Shown one piece after another: positions 10,213 through 22,515 of a DNA stretch of 64,000 nucleotides. Source of the stretch: Linnemannia hyalina. Lineage: Eukaryota > Mortierellomycota > Mortierellomycetes > Mortierellales > Mortierellaceae. The position numbers and the translations under genes were made by a program. The stretch's first letter is position 1. Each line of letters begins with the position of its first letter. The DNA lies in the NCBI GenBank assembly GCA_019671135.1, contig JAHRHY010000009.1:1984001-2048000 (forward strand). Direction: 5' to 3'. The notes below the pieces were generated by a model. That model was not told where the DNA came from and ran no database searches. It saw nothing but the letters and a program-made list of their open reading frames with translations.

Positions 10213-11721
10213 CTACTTAGGAGGAATCTCCTTCATAGGGATCCCTCCTCCTGCGGCATCACCGCTTTCAGAGTGTCCCATCTCGGGCAAGATCGCCTGT
10301 GGTGCCCGACCGGTCCCCGACGAATTCGTCAACGTCGTCGACGAAAGCTCGTTGGGTGCAGAGTTCAAGTAAGACGAGCTGGGCGTCGGTGGTGACAGTG
10401 CTCCAGCGGCATTGCTAGAAACTGGAGGTGGTGGAGGGTAGTATCCACCTGCGCTTCCTGCACCTGTTGCTGATGACACGGGTGAAGCGGAAGAGTAAGG
10501 GTCGTGAGATTCTTGGTAGGGGGTTCTTGCGCCTTGACTACCGGCGTAATAGCTCTGCTTGTCATTCCTGTATCCGTATCCTCCAGCAGCCGCAGCACCA
10601 GCAGCACCAGCAGCACCAGGAGCACCCTGGTATCCTCCACCGCCTCCAGCGTGCTGTGCGTAGTAAGGGTTATAAAAATCATCCTGCTGCTGTTGGCCGT
10701 ATCCGTCCTGGTCGTTATAGTATCCACCATGTCCATGCTGCTGCTGCTGGCCATATCCACCACCTCCGTAGGAATCATCTCCATAATGACCACCATGCGA
10801 GGGCTGAGGGGTCTTGGGTTGAGGCTTATTAAACCCGGCACCAACAGCACCAGCCGCCGCAATGCCTCCCCCAATAGCAGCCGCATGATGGCTCCCGGGG
10901 GACCGAGGATCATCGTCATCCATCGACGACGACATTTTCGAGAACTGGTTGTTGTTCTGGTTCGACCAGGGCATGATGGCACTCTCCATCCGTCTCTTCC
11001 TCTGACGGCGCAAATGGAACATGATCCCCACCGCCATCAGTGCCAAGAGAACCACCGCGACAATAGCAACAACCACAACAATAAACGTCTTTGGTCGGCC
11101 GTCGCTCTCGGACTCGTCCTTGTTCCCAGAAGTAGGGCTCGGAGAGAGACTTGACGAAGTCGTGGTCGTGGACTTGGGTTTACCGGTAGTCGAGTCTGTT
11201 GGGGTAGGCGTCGGGATGGTGGCGGCGGTAGTGGTGATATTGGGCGATGGGATCGGGATGACAGGATACGGTTGCGGAACGATGGTAATGTCGGCACACT
11301 TGGCGGGTCCAAAGTCATGGGGGATGGGGAAAATACCATCATCGGTATATTTGCCCGAGTATGAGAAATAGAACTTGTTCGTGACACAGACGCCATCGGT
11401 TCCTGTAGGGGTCGTAACGTTGCCGACAGAGGGGATGATGTAGTTGTAGCCCGTCACGTTGGCCTTTGGAATCGTGACGGTATCGAGGATGTTGCCGGCG
11501 ACGGTACAGACGAGTGTGGCGGTCAGGCTGTTGACCTGTGCGACAAAGGGGCCTCCAGTAGCCGAAGCTGTGATGGCGAGAGACACAGGGTCGCCGGCCT
11601 TGAAGGTTTGTCCTGAGTTGGGGCTCGAGCAGAGGATGTCTGCTTGGGCGATAGAAGCAATGGACGCCAGGCAGGTGGCTGTTGCCAGTAGACTCTTCAT
11701 CCACGACGCTGGTGCTCGCAT
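10213..11721 (-). CDS. Single-pass cell-surface protein with Gly/Gln/Tyr-rich tail (copy B of the pair)
   Basis: 502 residues, intronless. The ATG at 11721 gives MRAPASWMKSLL; a second in-frame ATG seven codons later would also give a good signal peptide (cleavage near IAQA-DI, residue 27-28). The ectodomain, residues 28-150, starts DILCSSPNSGQTFKAG and ends with AKCADITIVPQP, with six visible cysteines. A short Thr/Ser/Pro stalk follows (about 155-205), then a transmembrane helix (FIVVVVAIVAVVLLALMAVG, about 215-236) and basic LRRQRKRR. The cytoplasmic tail is unusual: GGYG, YGQQQQ and AAGAAGAAAAGGYGY repeats, then PPPPP and a mildly acidic end. Same layout and orientation as the gene ending at 8071 and a related ectodomain, so the two are probably old tandem duplicates whose tails have diverged. 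Function unknown; a wall or surface sensor is the best guess. Confidence 0.8.
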   Translation of the reverse strand: MRAPASWMKSLLATATCLASIASIAQADILCSSPNSGQTFKAGDPVSLAITASATGGPFVAQVNSLTATLVCTVAGNILDTVTIPKANVTGYNYIIPSVGNVTTPTGTDGVCVTNKFYFSYSGKYTDDGIFPIPHDFGPAKCADITIVPQPYPVIPIPSPNITTTAATIPTPTPTDSTTGKPKSTTTTSSSLSPSPTSGNKDESESDGRPKTFIVVVVAIVAVVLLALMAVGIMFHLRRQRKRRMESAIMPWSNQNNNQFSKMSSSMDDDDPRSPGSHHAAAIGGGIAAAGAVGAGFNKPQPKTPQPSHGGHYGDDSYGGGGYGQQQQHGHGGYYNDQDGYGQQQQDDFYNPYYAQHAGGGGGYQGAPGAAGAAGAAAAGGYGYRNDKQSYYAGSQGARTPYQESHDPYSSASPVSSATGAGSAGGYYPPPPPVSSNAAGALSPPTPSSSYLNSAPNELSSTTLTNSSGTGRAPQAILPEMGHSESGDAAGGGIPMKEIPPK

Positions 11722-13339
11722 TTTTTTATTGTTGTGTTGGTTGTTGCGAGGAGGTGAAAGGGGTGTCCAGCAACGGCTCGTTGTTGTTGCTTTGTCGTAA
11801 TGTGAACTGGGGAAGTTGGTGGAGGTGCGAGAGAGAGAGAAATTAAAAGTGATTGGCGTTGGATAGGATGGTTGGTTGTCCCTGAAAATAAATATTGTCG
11901 TTGAGTGTGTGTGGAGGAGTGTGTTTAGGTAAGAGGGAGGGTCTGTGACAGAAGGGGCAGGAGAACAAAAGAGTCAGGAGGGTATGTGGGTATTTGTCGT
12001 AACGAAGAGTTGTGTGGAGTATATGAAGGTGATCCCCTTCGTGAGAGAGAGAAGGAATGGAATGAGAAGGAGGAAGGAAGGGAAGGACGGGTGATGAGGA
12101 AAGGAAAGGACGGAGAAAAGGAGGGAAGGGGATAAAGAGAGAAAAGGGAAGAAGGAAAAAGGAATTAGCTAAACGAACTAAACAAAGAGAACAGCTGAAC
12201 AACGACGCCCGATGATGGACCCGAATACCCAACCGAAGGACAAGCAAGACCTTATTTTTATTTCCAGGCACCCTTCCTTGTTCCCGTGATAAAACCCAGC
12301 CAGTCATCATCACCATCACCATCACCTCTCCTCATCAACATCGCTCTCCTTGATATCACCCCTCCTTTCGCTTGAATATTTCCCTTGGTAGACTCATCGT
12401 CCCCTTTCACACCCTATATACCCTTTCTATATACATACCCTCGTGCTTATCCCCTCCTCCCCTTGTTCGTTGCATGGTCCAACTAGCCTCCCAATATATT
12501 CACAACCAGCAAAGCGCATCGATCAAACACCCATTTGATTGCAACAGAAATGAGCTGACACAACAACCTTGGCCCTCACTCTCCTTCGCTGGGCTCACAT
12601 TTTTTATGTTTTTCACACTTTCCCTCCCTCCCTTTTCCTTCCCTCCCTATTAACTTTTCGGCACTAATTTGAACCAGCTTTGCTTAATTTCGTATGACGA
12701 CAACGACAACTACGGACAAAAGGTCGGGTCGGTGAGCGGGGTGAAATCATGGCCGGAGGAATGGCTGTAGTCTTTTTTTTCTTTCTTTCTTTCTTCCTTC
12801 CTTCCTTCTTTCCTTCCTTCTTCACTGTCCAACATCCTTAGACCAGGTTCTTTACAATTCCGACAAATGACCCCCCCTTTTTCATCAAGCAGGGTGAGGA
12901 AAGGAATTTTGTTATTTTTGTTTTTTTTTGTTTTTTTGTGATGTCTTTGTTTACTGTACCTTGTTGCTTGCTTTTTTGCTTTTTGTACCCGTCGCGTTGC
13001 ATAAATAGCGCGAACAGTGTATGGCGAGACAAAAACAAGGCAGCAGCAAACCAAACACAAAAAAAGCTTGTGTCTCCGTTTCTCTCATCCTTCCTTTACG
13101 CCCACTCAACAGCCACAATCCTTCAAAAAGTGAAAACAGAAATAACGAACAGTAGCACCCATCTTCATTCCTTCGAGCCTGTATAAAAAAGAATGGTGTA
13201 TTACGTTAAAAAATATATCATCCTATTTCTTGGCAAACGTTGAACGTGAAAAGCAATAAAGGCTCATCGCCAACATCCACCTTTCCTCTCTTCCTTTTCA
13301 CTATTTTTTACTTTTCTTCTTTCTCCCTTCTACCCCCCA
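11722..13339. other. Intergenic, no gene seen
   Basis: About 1.6 kb holding the upstream region of the surface-protein gene starting at 11721 (GA/CT-rich, 11820-12180) and the downstream region of the CBS gene. It contains T-rich and TTCC-type simple tracts near 12770-12820. No coding exon with splice support, tRNA or transposon was found. Confidence 0.5.
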
Positions 13340-16247
13340 TCAATCGTCGGTATCAATCAACCGGCTAAGGACACGAAACACATCCGTCAGAGAAACAACA
13401 CCCACAGCACACCCACTATCATTCACAACCCACATCCTATGGGCCTTGGTCGCCTGCAGCTTCGACAACGTATATCCAAACGTCGACTTTGCATTCACAT
13501 CCAGCACAGGGTACTGGTCCTATTTGGTAGAACGGTATGTAAATAAAGGGGGTAGAGGGTTGAAGGGAGAGGTAGAGAAAGTGACAAAAATCAAACACAG
13601 AAAAATTAGTGTGATTGACATTAGGCTGGAATGAGTTTCTACGTGCATGCTAGCACACACAACACCATACACCATACACACGTTCTCATTTCTCCCTTGA
13701 AATAATACCCCAGTCATGAAACACAATAATGCAAAAAGAATCATACCTCCCCACTTTCGACGCCCTGGGAGAGACGGATCTTGCACACTAGCTGGAAGCA
13801 TGTAATCCACAACCATGATGTTCTCAAATTCTTCATAATATGCTATCACATACAAATAGACAAGAGACAAACATAGGGCGTTAGATGTTTGCAGACAGGT
13901 CTGGAACAAAAAAGGGCTGAGCAAAGAACATTCCCAACAGTGGAGTCAACACGATGTCCTCTCTCTCTCTCTACCCCTCTCATTGGACAAAGTACCTTGA
14001 TGTCGGTCATGCTGATGTTTCCGAGGAGAACCCCTTGCTCGTCCAGCACAGCAAGCGACGATACGCTATTAGTGCCTGAATGAAGCAAAATGAAATGAAA
14101 GGTAAAAAATTAATTAGTTTGTCAGTTATCTCTTCCTCTGATCATTTCAAACAACACGCGCACATGTGAATCGACTGGCATAGGTGGTGGACATACTCAT
14201 GCTGATAAGGGCATCGAGGACTTTTTCATCGCCATTGACCGAGAGCACCCTGCCGTTCGAAAGACCGCACTGTTGGAGACTCTTTTGCATCACAGGCTGG
14301 AGTTGAGGGTATTCGCTCAGCTATTCCATCCCGATGGTAGTGACAAGAGAGAAAAGACGACGTTGTTAATGTATGCTCATCTAGCGAGCTTGGCCCTGAC
14401 ACAAGGCAGGCGAGCAAGCACATGTATGGTACGTACATGACGCATGAGATAGTCCAGAGTAGACGACTGGGACAAGATGCCCTTCATGTTTCCCTCTGCA
14501 TCCATAACCGCGACTATCATAATATGAATGCATAATGTTATCGTCAGTACATTAGCCTCGTCCAAAACGCATCCATGCTAAGTCAAAGAGACAACACCAC
14601 GTCGTCATAGCAAAGTAATAAGTCCAAAGAAGAAACTCACCTCGGTGGATGCCTGTGCCAAAGTCATGTACAACAGCACCCAATCTCGTCTCTTCCAGCA
14701 CCGTGCAAAATGGATCCTTGCCCGACAAATCTACTCGTGGTATTCATGTAAACCAATAGCAAGATAAATAGGTCATTAGTGATCAGTGATCGTTGCTGTT
14801 CATCATCCTAGTGATGAATTACAATGTGTCCTTGATGCCCCCCTCCAGACACCATATAGGGACCCATTTTCATGCATGCTGCCTGTGGTCCTTGTACCTC
14901 CGTGAGCTAAAACAAAGGTGCAGAAATCGTGTACGCCAACAAACCCGTTTATTTTCTCACACCTTGCATCACTCAAAATACAAGTTTCTTGAACACTCGT
15001 CAGAGTGTCCCCGTATTTTTTTCCACGCACTCCTACTTTCTCTTTCTCTCTCCTCTCTCCTCTCTACGAACCTTTATCTCGTCTACCTACCAACTCATTA
15101 ACAAAGACAGCCCAACGTGCTAGCCCACAAAACAACAGATACCCCTCTTGCGAATAACCTGAATGGCATCCCCTTTCACTTTCACGCTATCTGTCTTCAC
15201 AACTTCCTTATCGATCACCACTTTAGCACCAGCACCAACCGATTACCACCATCGTCCTCACACCCCTTCCTCCCGGACCCTAATCCCGAATGATTGTAAC
15301 ATCCATTTCCCACTTCCTCATCCCTTCCACGACTTTCATTCATGCGCGCGCCAAGGTGCAATAATTACCTGAAGCAAGTTTGACGGGGACGTTCTGGGAC
15401 CGGCTAGTCCGCTGAATAAGGTCCCGCATCTCCAAGGACTGGTCCTCAAGCGGCACATCCATCTTCTTGAGGAGTAACAACAGGTACGTCATCAAGTCGC
15501 CGTAATCAAACATCCCCACGTACAACTTCTTGACGCTGTCGTATACCGGTGCCGATGTGATTCCGTTCTTCAGCAGGACCTAAGTCGAAAGATTCATATC
15601 ATAGTGATTGTTAGATAAGCGAGGGCTGGGGGTGTTCATTTGTGTAGGGCCATGGTTTCTTCTTCCTTTTCCTCTTCCATGACATCATGCCTCAAAACAA
15701 CCTGCTGGTTGTGCGTGCGGTGTCCTGAAGAAAAAAAAGGTCATATAATCGAGTTTCACTCGTCTTTGTCCATCCCACATGCCTGCAAACAAACGTCTGG
15801 TCTTTGCCGCACTCCAAAGCACCCACGTCCTTCCAACGTTCCTTTGTCCGTTACGTCAAAGAATAGTGACTCATGCTAATGGTCAAAAGGCGGGCGAACG
15901 TATCACTGTCTCGTGGAGGAGGTACAACTGTCAGCTGTGCGCCCCTTCTTTCTTGGTGTTGGTGTTTTACCTCGCAGGCGTCCTCAACTGTGGCATCAGC
16001 ATCACTAGCAGTTCAAGTAACAAGTGTTCATGGTGTTCATCAGTCAACTCTCTAGACTCATTCACTCAACCTAAGCAATAAAAAAAACGCGTTTTCGTGC
16101 CTGTGTATCATTAACTTACATAGTGACGAGGGTCTGTTTCTCAACAAGGCTACCAGCCTTGACCATGGTCCAGTCATGACTGACGGTCGTCAGTCCTTCG
16201 CGATGCCGGAGGTGGTTGTTCTGGAGTACTCTTTCGCTGGTGCTCAT
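13340..16247 (-). CDS. Four-CBS-domain protein (Snf4/AMPK-gamma or Sds23-like)
   Basis: Nine exons: 16247-16120, 16004-15971, 15579-15369, 14730-14641, 14513-14437, 14320-14197, 14075-13996, 13842-13747 and 13519-13340; 1,020 coding bases, 339 residues. The chain reads as four CBS motifs. The first begins TIDADATVEDACEVLLKNGI with TSAPVYDS and YVGMFDYGDLMTYLLLLL; the second holds HRVAVMDAEGNMKGILSQSS; the third NSVSSLAVLDEQGVLLGNIS; the fourth YPVLDVNAKSTFGYTLSKLQ then MWVVNDSGCAVGVVSLTDVF. CBS pairs (Bateman domains) bind adenine nucleotides. At this length with four motifs the closest known families are the gamma subunit of AMPK/SNF1 and the Sds23/24 stress and cell-separation proteins. The FDYGDL motif recalls Sds23 more than Snf4, but I cannot decide between them. 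The second exon is only 34 bp. Confidence 0.85.
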
Positions 16248-16712
16248 GTTCGTTGTTGTTGTAGAGTTAGAAAGGTTGTTGTAGAGGGTTGATGGTAGAA
16301 CGAAAGAAAGGAATGAAAGAATGAAAGAGTGTTTGATTAAAGTGTGGTCCTTTATTTGGCTCAGCGAAGAAGAGAAAAAAGGAAAAGAAGAGAGAGAGAG
16401 AGCTTTTCGTTATGTTTTCATGTGCAGGCAGACAAGCCAAAGGCGAGCAACAAAGCGGGTTTTTTTCTTGTCCCACTCTCTCGAACAGACACCAGACATC
16501 AGCCAACCAACCGATTTCCTTCACTCACTTCCTACAGGACCTATGCCCAAATCCGCCCACTCACTCGCATCCCCTTTCAAAAATAGCACTCACACGCTCA
16601 AGAGATCAACAAGCAAGAAAACAAACAACCACAGGGATCGAGCACAACGGTCGCAAAAATAAAACAACGCACAACACTCTCCACGTCCCTATCCATGTCT
16701 TGCACTCGCAGC
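16248..16712. other. Intergenic, promoter of the CBS gene and 3' flank of the Arb2-like gene
   Basis: About 0.46 kb. The part nearest 16247 carries the leader and promoter of the CBS gene, and the part nearest 16713 the 3' UTR of the Arb2-like gene. Nothing else was recognised. Confidence 0.5.
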
Positions 16713-19223
16713 TCAAGGCATTCCCTCCTCAACAATCTTCAGACGCCCCATATCCAACTCCTCAACCTCCTCATCACCTGCAATCTCCGTCACCTGCGCC
16801 TTTTCCTTCTCCCTGGCCTCCTCCTCCGCCGCATAAGCCGCATAGCTGTCATCCACAGCCTCATCCTGGATTGTAATCACCGCCGTGGTCGGATCACGCT
16901 CATTCCTCGGCAGCAGCAGATCCTTGTACGTCGAGAACGTGTTATCTCGGTTCTTGCGCACGTCAAAGAACTCAAAGATAATCGGCATTCCGTCCAAGAT
17001 CGCAAAATCAAACTGTTGTGTTCCCGTCTTGTAACAGTTGCATCCAGAGTGGACCCTGAACTCGACCTGACCCTTCTCCTCTTCTCCAGATTGAATAAAA
17101 GCGGCCGTGTTCTATACGTCTCACATAAAGGCATATCGAGAGAAAGCGGTCAGTCCAGGTTCAGCCAAATGGAGAGGGAGAGGTTACAGCTTCGACAAAG
17201 TCAAGAATCGAGGGTTCATTGCTTTTTGTTTTACTCCTGCCTGACTCCCACACATGGAATCAAGGAACAAAGAAATTGTGATGCGAAAACAAATGAAAAT
17301 GCAAAAACATACCAAGGACCACCAGTTCTGGAACGAGAGATCAGGGTAGCTGTCAATCGAGTGTACGCCTTCAATCAGAGCAATCCCGCCGACTCGATTC
17401 TTGAACATATCGACTATAAGTAAAAGACGTTGTGGGCAGTCAGATACCATTAGGTGCCCATGGAGTTGGTATCAAATAAGTTCAAACAAGGGTGAACATC
17501 CTTACATTGCTTGTAGAGGGTGTGGAGCAAGGCGTGGGCACCGTACTTGTGTGCAATGAAGAAGAGTTTCTTTGACGCCATCTCCCTATCAACAGCAGCA
17601 AAGGGAGACCAGTTAGCATCGCCACCCAAAGACTTGTAAGTTTGGACGATTGCATTGCATCAAGGAGTCAAAAAGAGGATTCTTACGGGACAAGGGTGCT
17701 CAGCACGTAGTCAACATGCTCTTCTGGCGAATTCAACTCTATACCATTCAAAGTTATTAGGCGTTAGAATAAGGGACCGCTGGTAGTAGTTCGTTCATTG
17801 CGTTCGATGCATTCATGCACAAATGAGACTGTCGTGGTTCTTACTGGGGATCATAGGGACGTCGACTTTTGTAGGGATGTCAACCTGTTTGAAGACATAT
17901 AAAGTATTGTTCCGCGTTAGCCATTCCCTCACACCCGCTCGAAGATACATCGCCGTATATTTTGACAAATAGACAGAGAGAAAAGGTTCAACGTACGGAT
18001 GCTTTGCCGTCCACGAACCAGTGCGCGTTTGGGTTCAAGATGAGGACGCCGTAGCCTTCTGAGCGCGCCCGTTTGATCACCGACAGCATGGATCCAACCT
18101 ATTGTGAGCACGATGAGGGTTAATTTCATTTTGGTGGCGCCAGTTCAACTGAGCTTTTTGCTCAAGAGCTACAAGTCAGGATAGTCAAAAAGTACTAGTC
18201 TAACTTACGTCCACGTTCTCATTGCACAGCAATCGGCGAGACCAAGAGCCGAGGCTATATTCAAGCCCAACAAGGTAGTGGTTAGAGTGCGTTCTTACAC
18301 ATGCTATCCACACGTCTGGAGAGCAAAGATGACAGGTAAGTATTACATCTCCATCGTGTTGGGGATCAGGACCAGCACGCGGTCGCAAGTCTTGAGGTCG
18401 GTTCTATTCAATTGCAATGAGGAAACGATAGTGGCGTTAGATACTAAGTAAGAACCAGTCCTGCCTTTCAAATGACAGACAATCTGATAGCTAAGCTCTT
18501 GGTTCACCTACGACATGAGGATACTCGCTTGTGGGGATGTGCTGTCATCGTCCTTGATCCAGAAAGGCACCTTTTGGCGGACGATATCGCACTCCTTCTC
18601 ATACTGCTCGATAATGACCTCCATGGCCACCTCTGTTTTTGTTCACAGAAAACGAAGGAAACGAAGGGGTGTCAATTTGGTGGCAAAATCAAGCTCATTC
18701 CAGTTTCTTGATGGGTGACGAAAAAGAGTCTGTGTGATAGATCCCGATGGCGCAAGTGTCGATGTGGATAATTTACCTGTCAAGGCACGTCCATGTGCTT
18801 CATGGTAGGTCCTGTTCTTAGCCTTCAAGTCAAACGTGTAAGGCTTGCCTGTGATAAACAAAACATAATAAAAGGGTGAAAATAGAATGACTTGTTAGGT
18901 GTCTATTGTTTCGCGACAGCACTTGAACACGTCAACACCGCGATTGAACAGAAAGTAGTGTATGCCAACAACGAGAGAAATGAAAAGGTCGTTTAGGTGT
19001 GCAGAGTACGAGTTGTCGAGGTAATAAGGATAATAAAAGGGGTTTGACGCATGATAAGTAATATGTAGAAACGGTTGTGTTGTGGTGGTAGCGCCATGTA
19101 ACTCTCTTTTGCTTTACCATCGGCGTCGATGAGCTTGCGATGCTCGTTGATGGTGTACCCCATTGCTTCGAGGGTGTCGCCAAAGACGGGGGAGGGTGTC
19201 TTTTTAACTCTGTGTCTGTACAT
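16713..19223 (-). CDS. Arb2-domain protein (Arb2/FAM172A-like)
   Basis: Eleven exons: 19223-19118, 18848-18777, 18632-18512, 18403-18347, 18254-18209, 18098-17997, 17884-17845, 17738-17687, 17585-17506, 17413-17313 and 17111-16713; 1,176 coding bases, 391 residues, all phases consistent. The domain order matches Arb2 proteins: an N-terminal motif (DTLEAMGYTINEHRKLID), a strand DRVLVLIPNTMEILGSWSRR, IKRARSEGYGVLILNPNAHW, SPEEHVDYVL and KLFFIAHKYGAHALLHTL. The C-terminal tail is acidic (EEEAREKEKAQ, GDEEVEELDMG). In S. pombe, Arb2 is a subunit of the Argonaute siRNA chaperone complex; the fold is an alpha/beta-hydrolase relative. The nucleophile-elbow position reads AHKYG, with Lys where hydrolases and many relatives have Ser, so a non-catalytic role is likely. 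Whether it acts in RNA silencing here is not shown. Confidence 0.85.
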
Positions 19224-22200
19224 GCTTGGTGCTTGTTGAATGAATGGAAGGGATCCTGATTCTGTTAGATGTGTGTTGTTGCTTTGTGTGTGTAAATGTG
19301 ATTTGGAGGGAGATGTGGATGTGAAAATAAAAGGTTTCCCTGTATGTCGCTATGAGAGTCTAAAAGAAAAAGGGACAAAGGGGCAGGATGGCACAAGTCG
19401 CTGGAAACAATTGACTCTGCATGGCCGTCACACGGGAGAACGAAAGGATGTTCCTTCGCGTGAGCGTGAGCGATATATCTTGTATGCAATGCATCTATGT
19501 CCACCAATCCCGCTCACTCAAAGGGCTTATTCATATTCACTCGCCCAACGCCTTCTATTCTCTTCTCTTCTCTTCTCTTGTTGATTATTACCATACAATC
19601 CGCTACTCCCTGAATACATGCACTATATGATGGCCAGAAAGACGGGTATTTATTTTGAGGATGGGACAAGTATATTTGGTGGCGCATGAGTGCTTTTCTT
19701 TCTTTCCTGCCCTTCAAAAAAAGGGTCGCATGAATCCTGAAATGATACCCAATCGCCTTTGAAAATTATGTACGAGAGATGAGGAGGAAGGAGACGGTAA
19801 CAGAGAGGGAGTGGCGGTAAGAGGGCGTGGAAGTAACTAGCCAGCCATGCTGCTTTGTTACATGTGCCGTCAGTGCCCTGGAATCTAGCATATCAACAAG
19901 ACTGTGTGTGTTTGGATGGGTGTTAATTGTTGTGTGCATGGCTGGTTGGACACATACCATGCTGCTTCACAGTTTCGATGATGGCATGTTCTGTGTCTGT
20001 TTCTCTGTCGAAGTCTGAATGTGTGTGTGCGTGTGTGTGTTTCCCTCAATCTTTTCCCTGTTTTCCCTGTGTTGACCAATGAGCCAATGGGATCACACAC
20101 ACGACCCAGGGAGTGAAGGGAAGGAGGGAAGGGAATAAAGCCATGTAGATAATTTTTGTGGTGGGCATGACATGACCTAACACCTAACAAGATCTTCGAC
20201 GGATGGGCGGGTAGAAACTTATTTTTCCTTTTTTTCATGGAGTCAAAGAGGGAAGAAGGAGAGGGAGAGGGCACAGATCCCACGCCCACACGAACAACTA
20301 TCAAGAGTAAAGGGAAGCAAGCACCAATGGCGATTCTGGATGAGTGTTGTGTGCACTGGGTGTAAACAGAATGATTGCCAGTAACGAATGGGCCAAAGCG
20401 ATGAAAGAGATATGAGGGAGTGTTGATAAAAAAGGGAAAAGAAGCTCCATCGGTTGGAGGGTGCGATTGGGTGCTGATGAAATGCGTGGCACGGTCAGGA
20501 AGTCAAATAATTCTGACCCAGGAGCTGGCAGGGTCAGGGAACAGTGCAGGGAAAGGGGAGGAAGGGGGAGAAGGGGAAGAAAGAGACGACAGAAGGTCAA
20601 GGAAGGAAGGCAGGAAGGTCAAAAGAGAGCAGAGGGAAAGGTCGGACAACAAACAGAGACAATTCAAAACAGCAGAACCAAAAAAAAAAAAAAAAAAAAA
20701 AAGCCCGCACTTGACGCATGAAATGAATTGTGTTTATGAGTGCATTCGATGCTATTCAATAGACATTAACAAACTTTATTATCTGCGGCTCGATTGCCTT
20801 TCTTTTTTCCTTCTTTCATTTTTCTGTCTCTTTTTTCCCTCTCGTCTCTCCGTTGACAATCATTGTTACTCTCCCTTTCTCTCTCTTAACTCTCTCGTTT
20901 CTCAGCCACTCTTCCTCACTGCCTTCCATTACACTCCTCTACTCGATCTCAATCTCACAAACACTCATTCACGCCAAAACAACCTTTCCTCAACCACAAC
21001 ACTCTTACGCCCTCGCCACCTCATTCACAAGTAGTCGACCAACAACTCCCTGCCCTTCAGGTAATTCACTCTAGCCTATTTTTCTTCCTTTCTCTCGCTC
21101 ATTCATTCGCCGTTCAACATAACATACTGCTTTCCACTTTCATTCATGTCAATGAGTTCCCATCCATGAGAGAGACAGAGAGACAGGTAGAATCAGAGTC
21201 TTGGCGCCACCAGAGCCTCTTTTTTTTTTTTTTTTTTTTTTTCTTGACTCTCTCCGGCTCTTTATTATCGTTTGGGGGCAGGAATCAAAATGCGTTTGGT
21301 TCTATTATCCGACATTCAGTCATCGTTCTTCCCAAATGAGGACTGACTCCTTTTAGCTTCATTTTTATTTGTGTGTCTGATTCTTTCCAACGTTGCAGAA
21401 ATGTGGCAAGCTGCTTGACATTTGTTACTCAATCAGTCAGCCATGTTCCTTCATTTTTTATTTTTGGGGGGAGACAGAAGTAAGGAAAAAAAGGGAGGAA
21501 GGCAGAACATACACACATTGGTCATCTCTTTGATGCCTATCTGTGTGTATGATGTGTGGATGTGTGGATGTGTGGATGTTGTTTTGATGCATCGTTGGCT
21601 TTCTTTTTATTTCCTTGGGGGGAGGGGAAGAAGGGAGAAGGGGAAAGGAAGGAAGAAGGGAGAAGGGGCCTAGCAGAGGGTGGTGTCCCCTTTTGAAGAT
21701 TTGAAGCATTGAAAGGTCTTCTTGTAGGAAAGAAGAAGGAATGAAGAGGGAAAGAAGGCGACCAAACATTCACCATCAATCCCATCAGCAACTCTTTCAG
21801 CAAACGAACAAAGAGACGCAATTCGACACAGACAGAAGGACCAGCCATTTTTTTTTTTTTTTTTTTTTTGTTACTCTATCTCTGTCTTAGACAGCATCCA
21901 TCCACTCAGTGGTCATCCAGCAAAAAGAGTCAGCCCCCCTTTTTCCCTTTATTCCTCGTCTGTTTCCGATTCCTCTTTTTTTTTTCTTGTCGTTTCCAAG
22001 AGACGACAAAACAAAACCCAAAAATATCGCTCGAACTGGGCCACGCAACATACACTATTTCTTTTCTGCCTTTTGCTCTTTTTTTTCTTCTTGCTCTCTT
22101 CATTATTCCCTCCTTTCTCTTCTCTTGTCTCTCTCACTCTTTTTTTTTTTTTTTTTTTTTATCCTTTCATCCTTTCCTTCTCTCTTTCTTTCTTTCTCTC

Positions 22201-22484
22201 TTTCTCTCTCCTTCCTTCCTTCCTTCCGTTCTCCTTCCCCTGCCCATCGACCAACTCACTCTCACTCACACTCTCGCTGCTACTCTTACTCACTCTTATT
22301 CATACTCTCACTCTCACTCCCACTTTCACTTTATCACTCACAGTTTATCCTCCATCATACAACCACTGCCACCACTCCATCTACTACTACAATCACCTGG
22401 AGTAACACCCCTTATTTCAAGAAACAAACCATGTATGTAGTCTCTTCATTCATCTTGCTCACCCTCTTATCTTCCAATGCGACA

Positions 22485-22515
<31 letters not shown>

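Noticed and set aside
11843..12325. 160-residue open frame on the minus strand
   Set aside because: Lies in the CT-rich leader/promoter of the surface-protein gene starting at 11721; composition is that of simple sequence.
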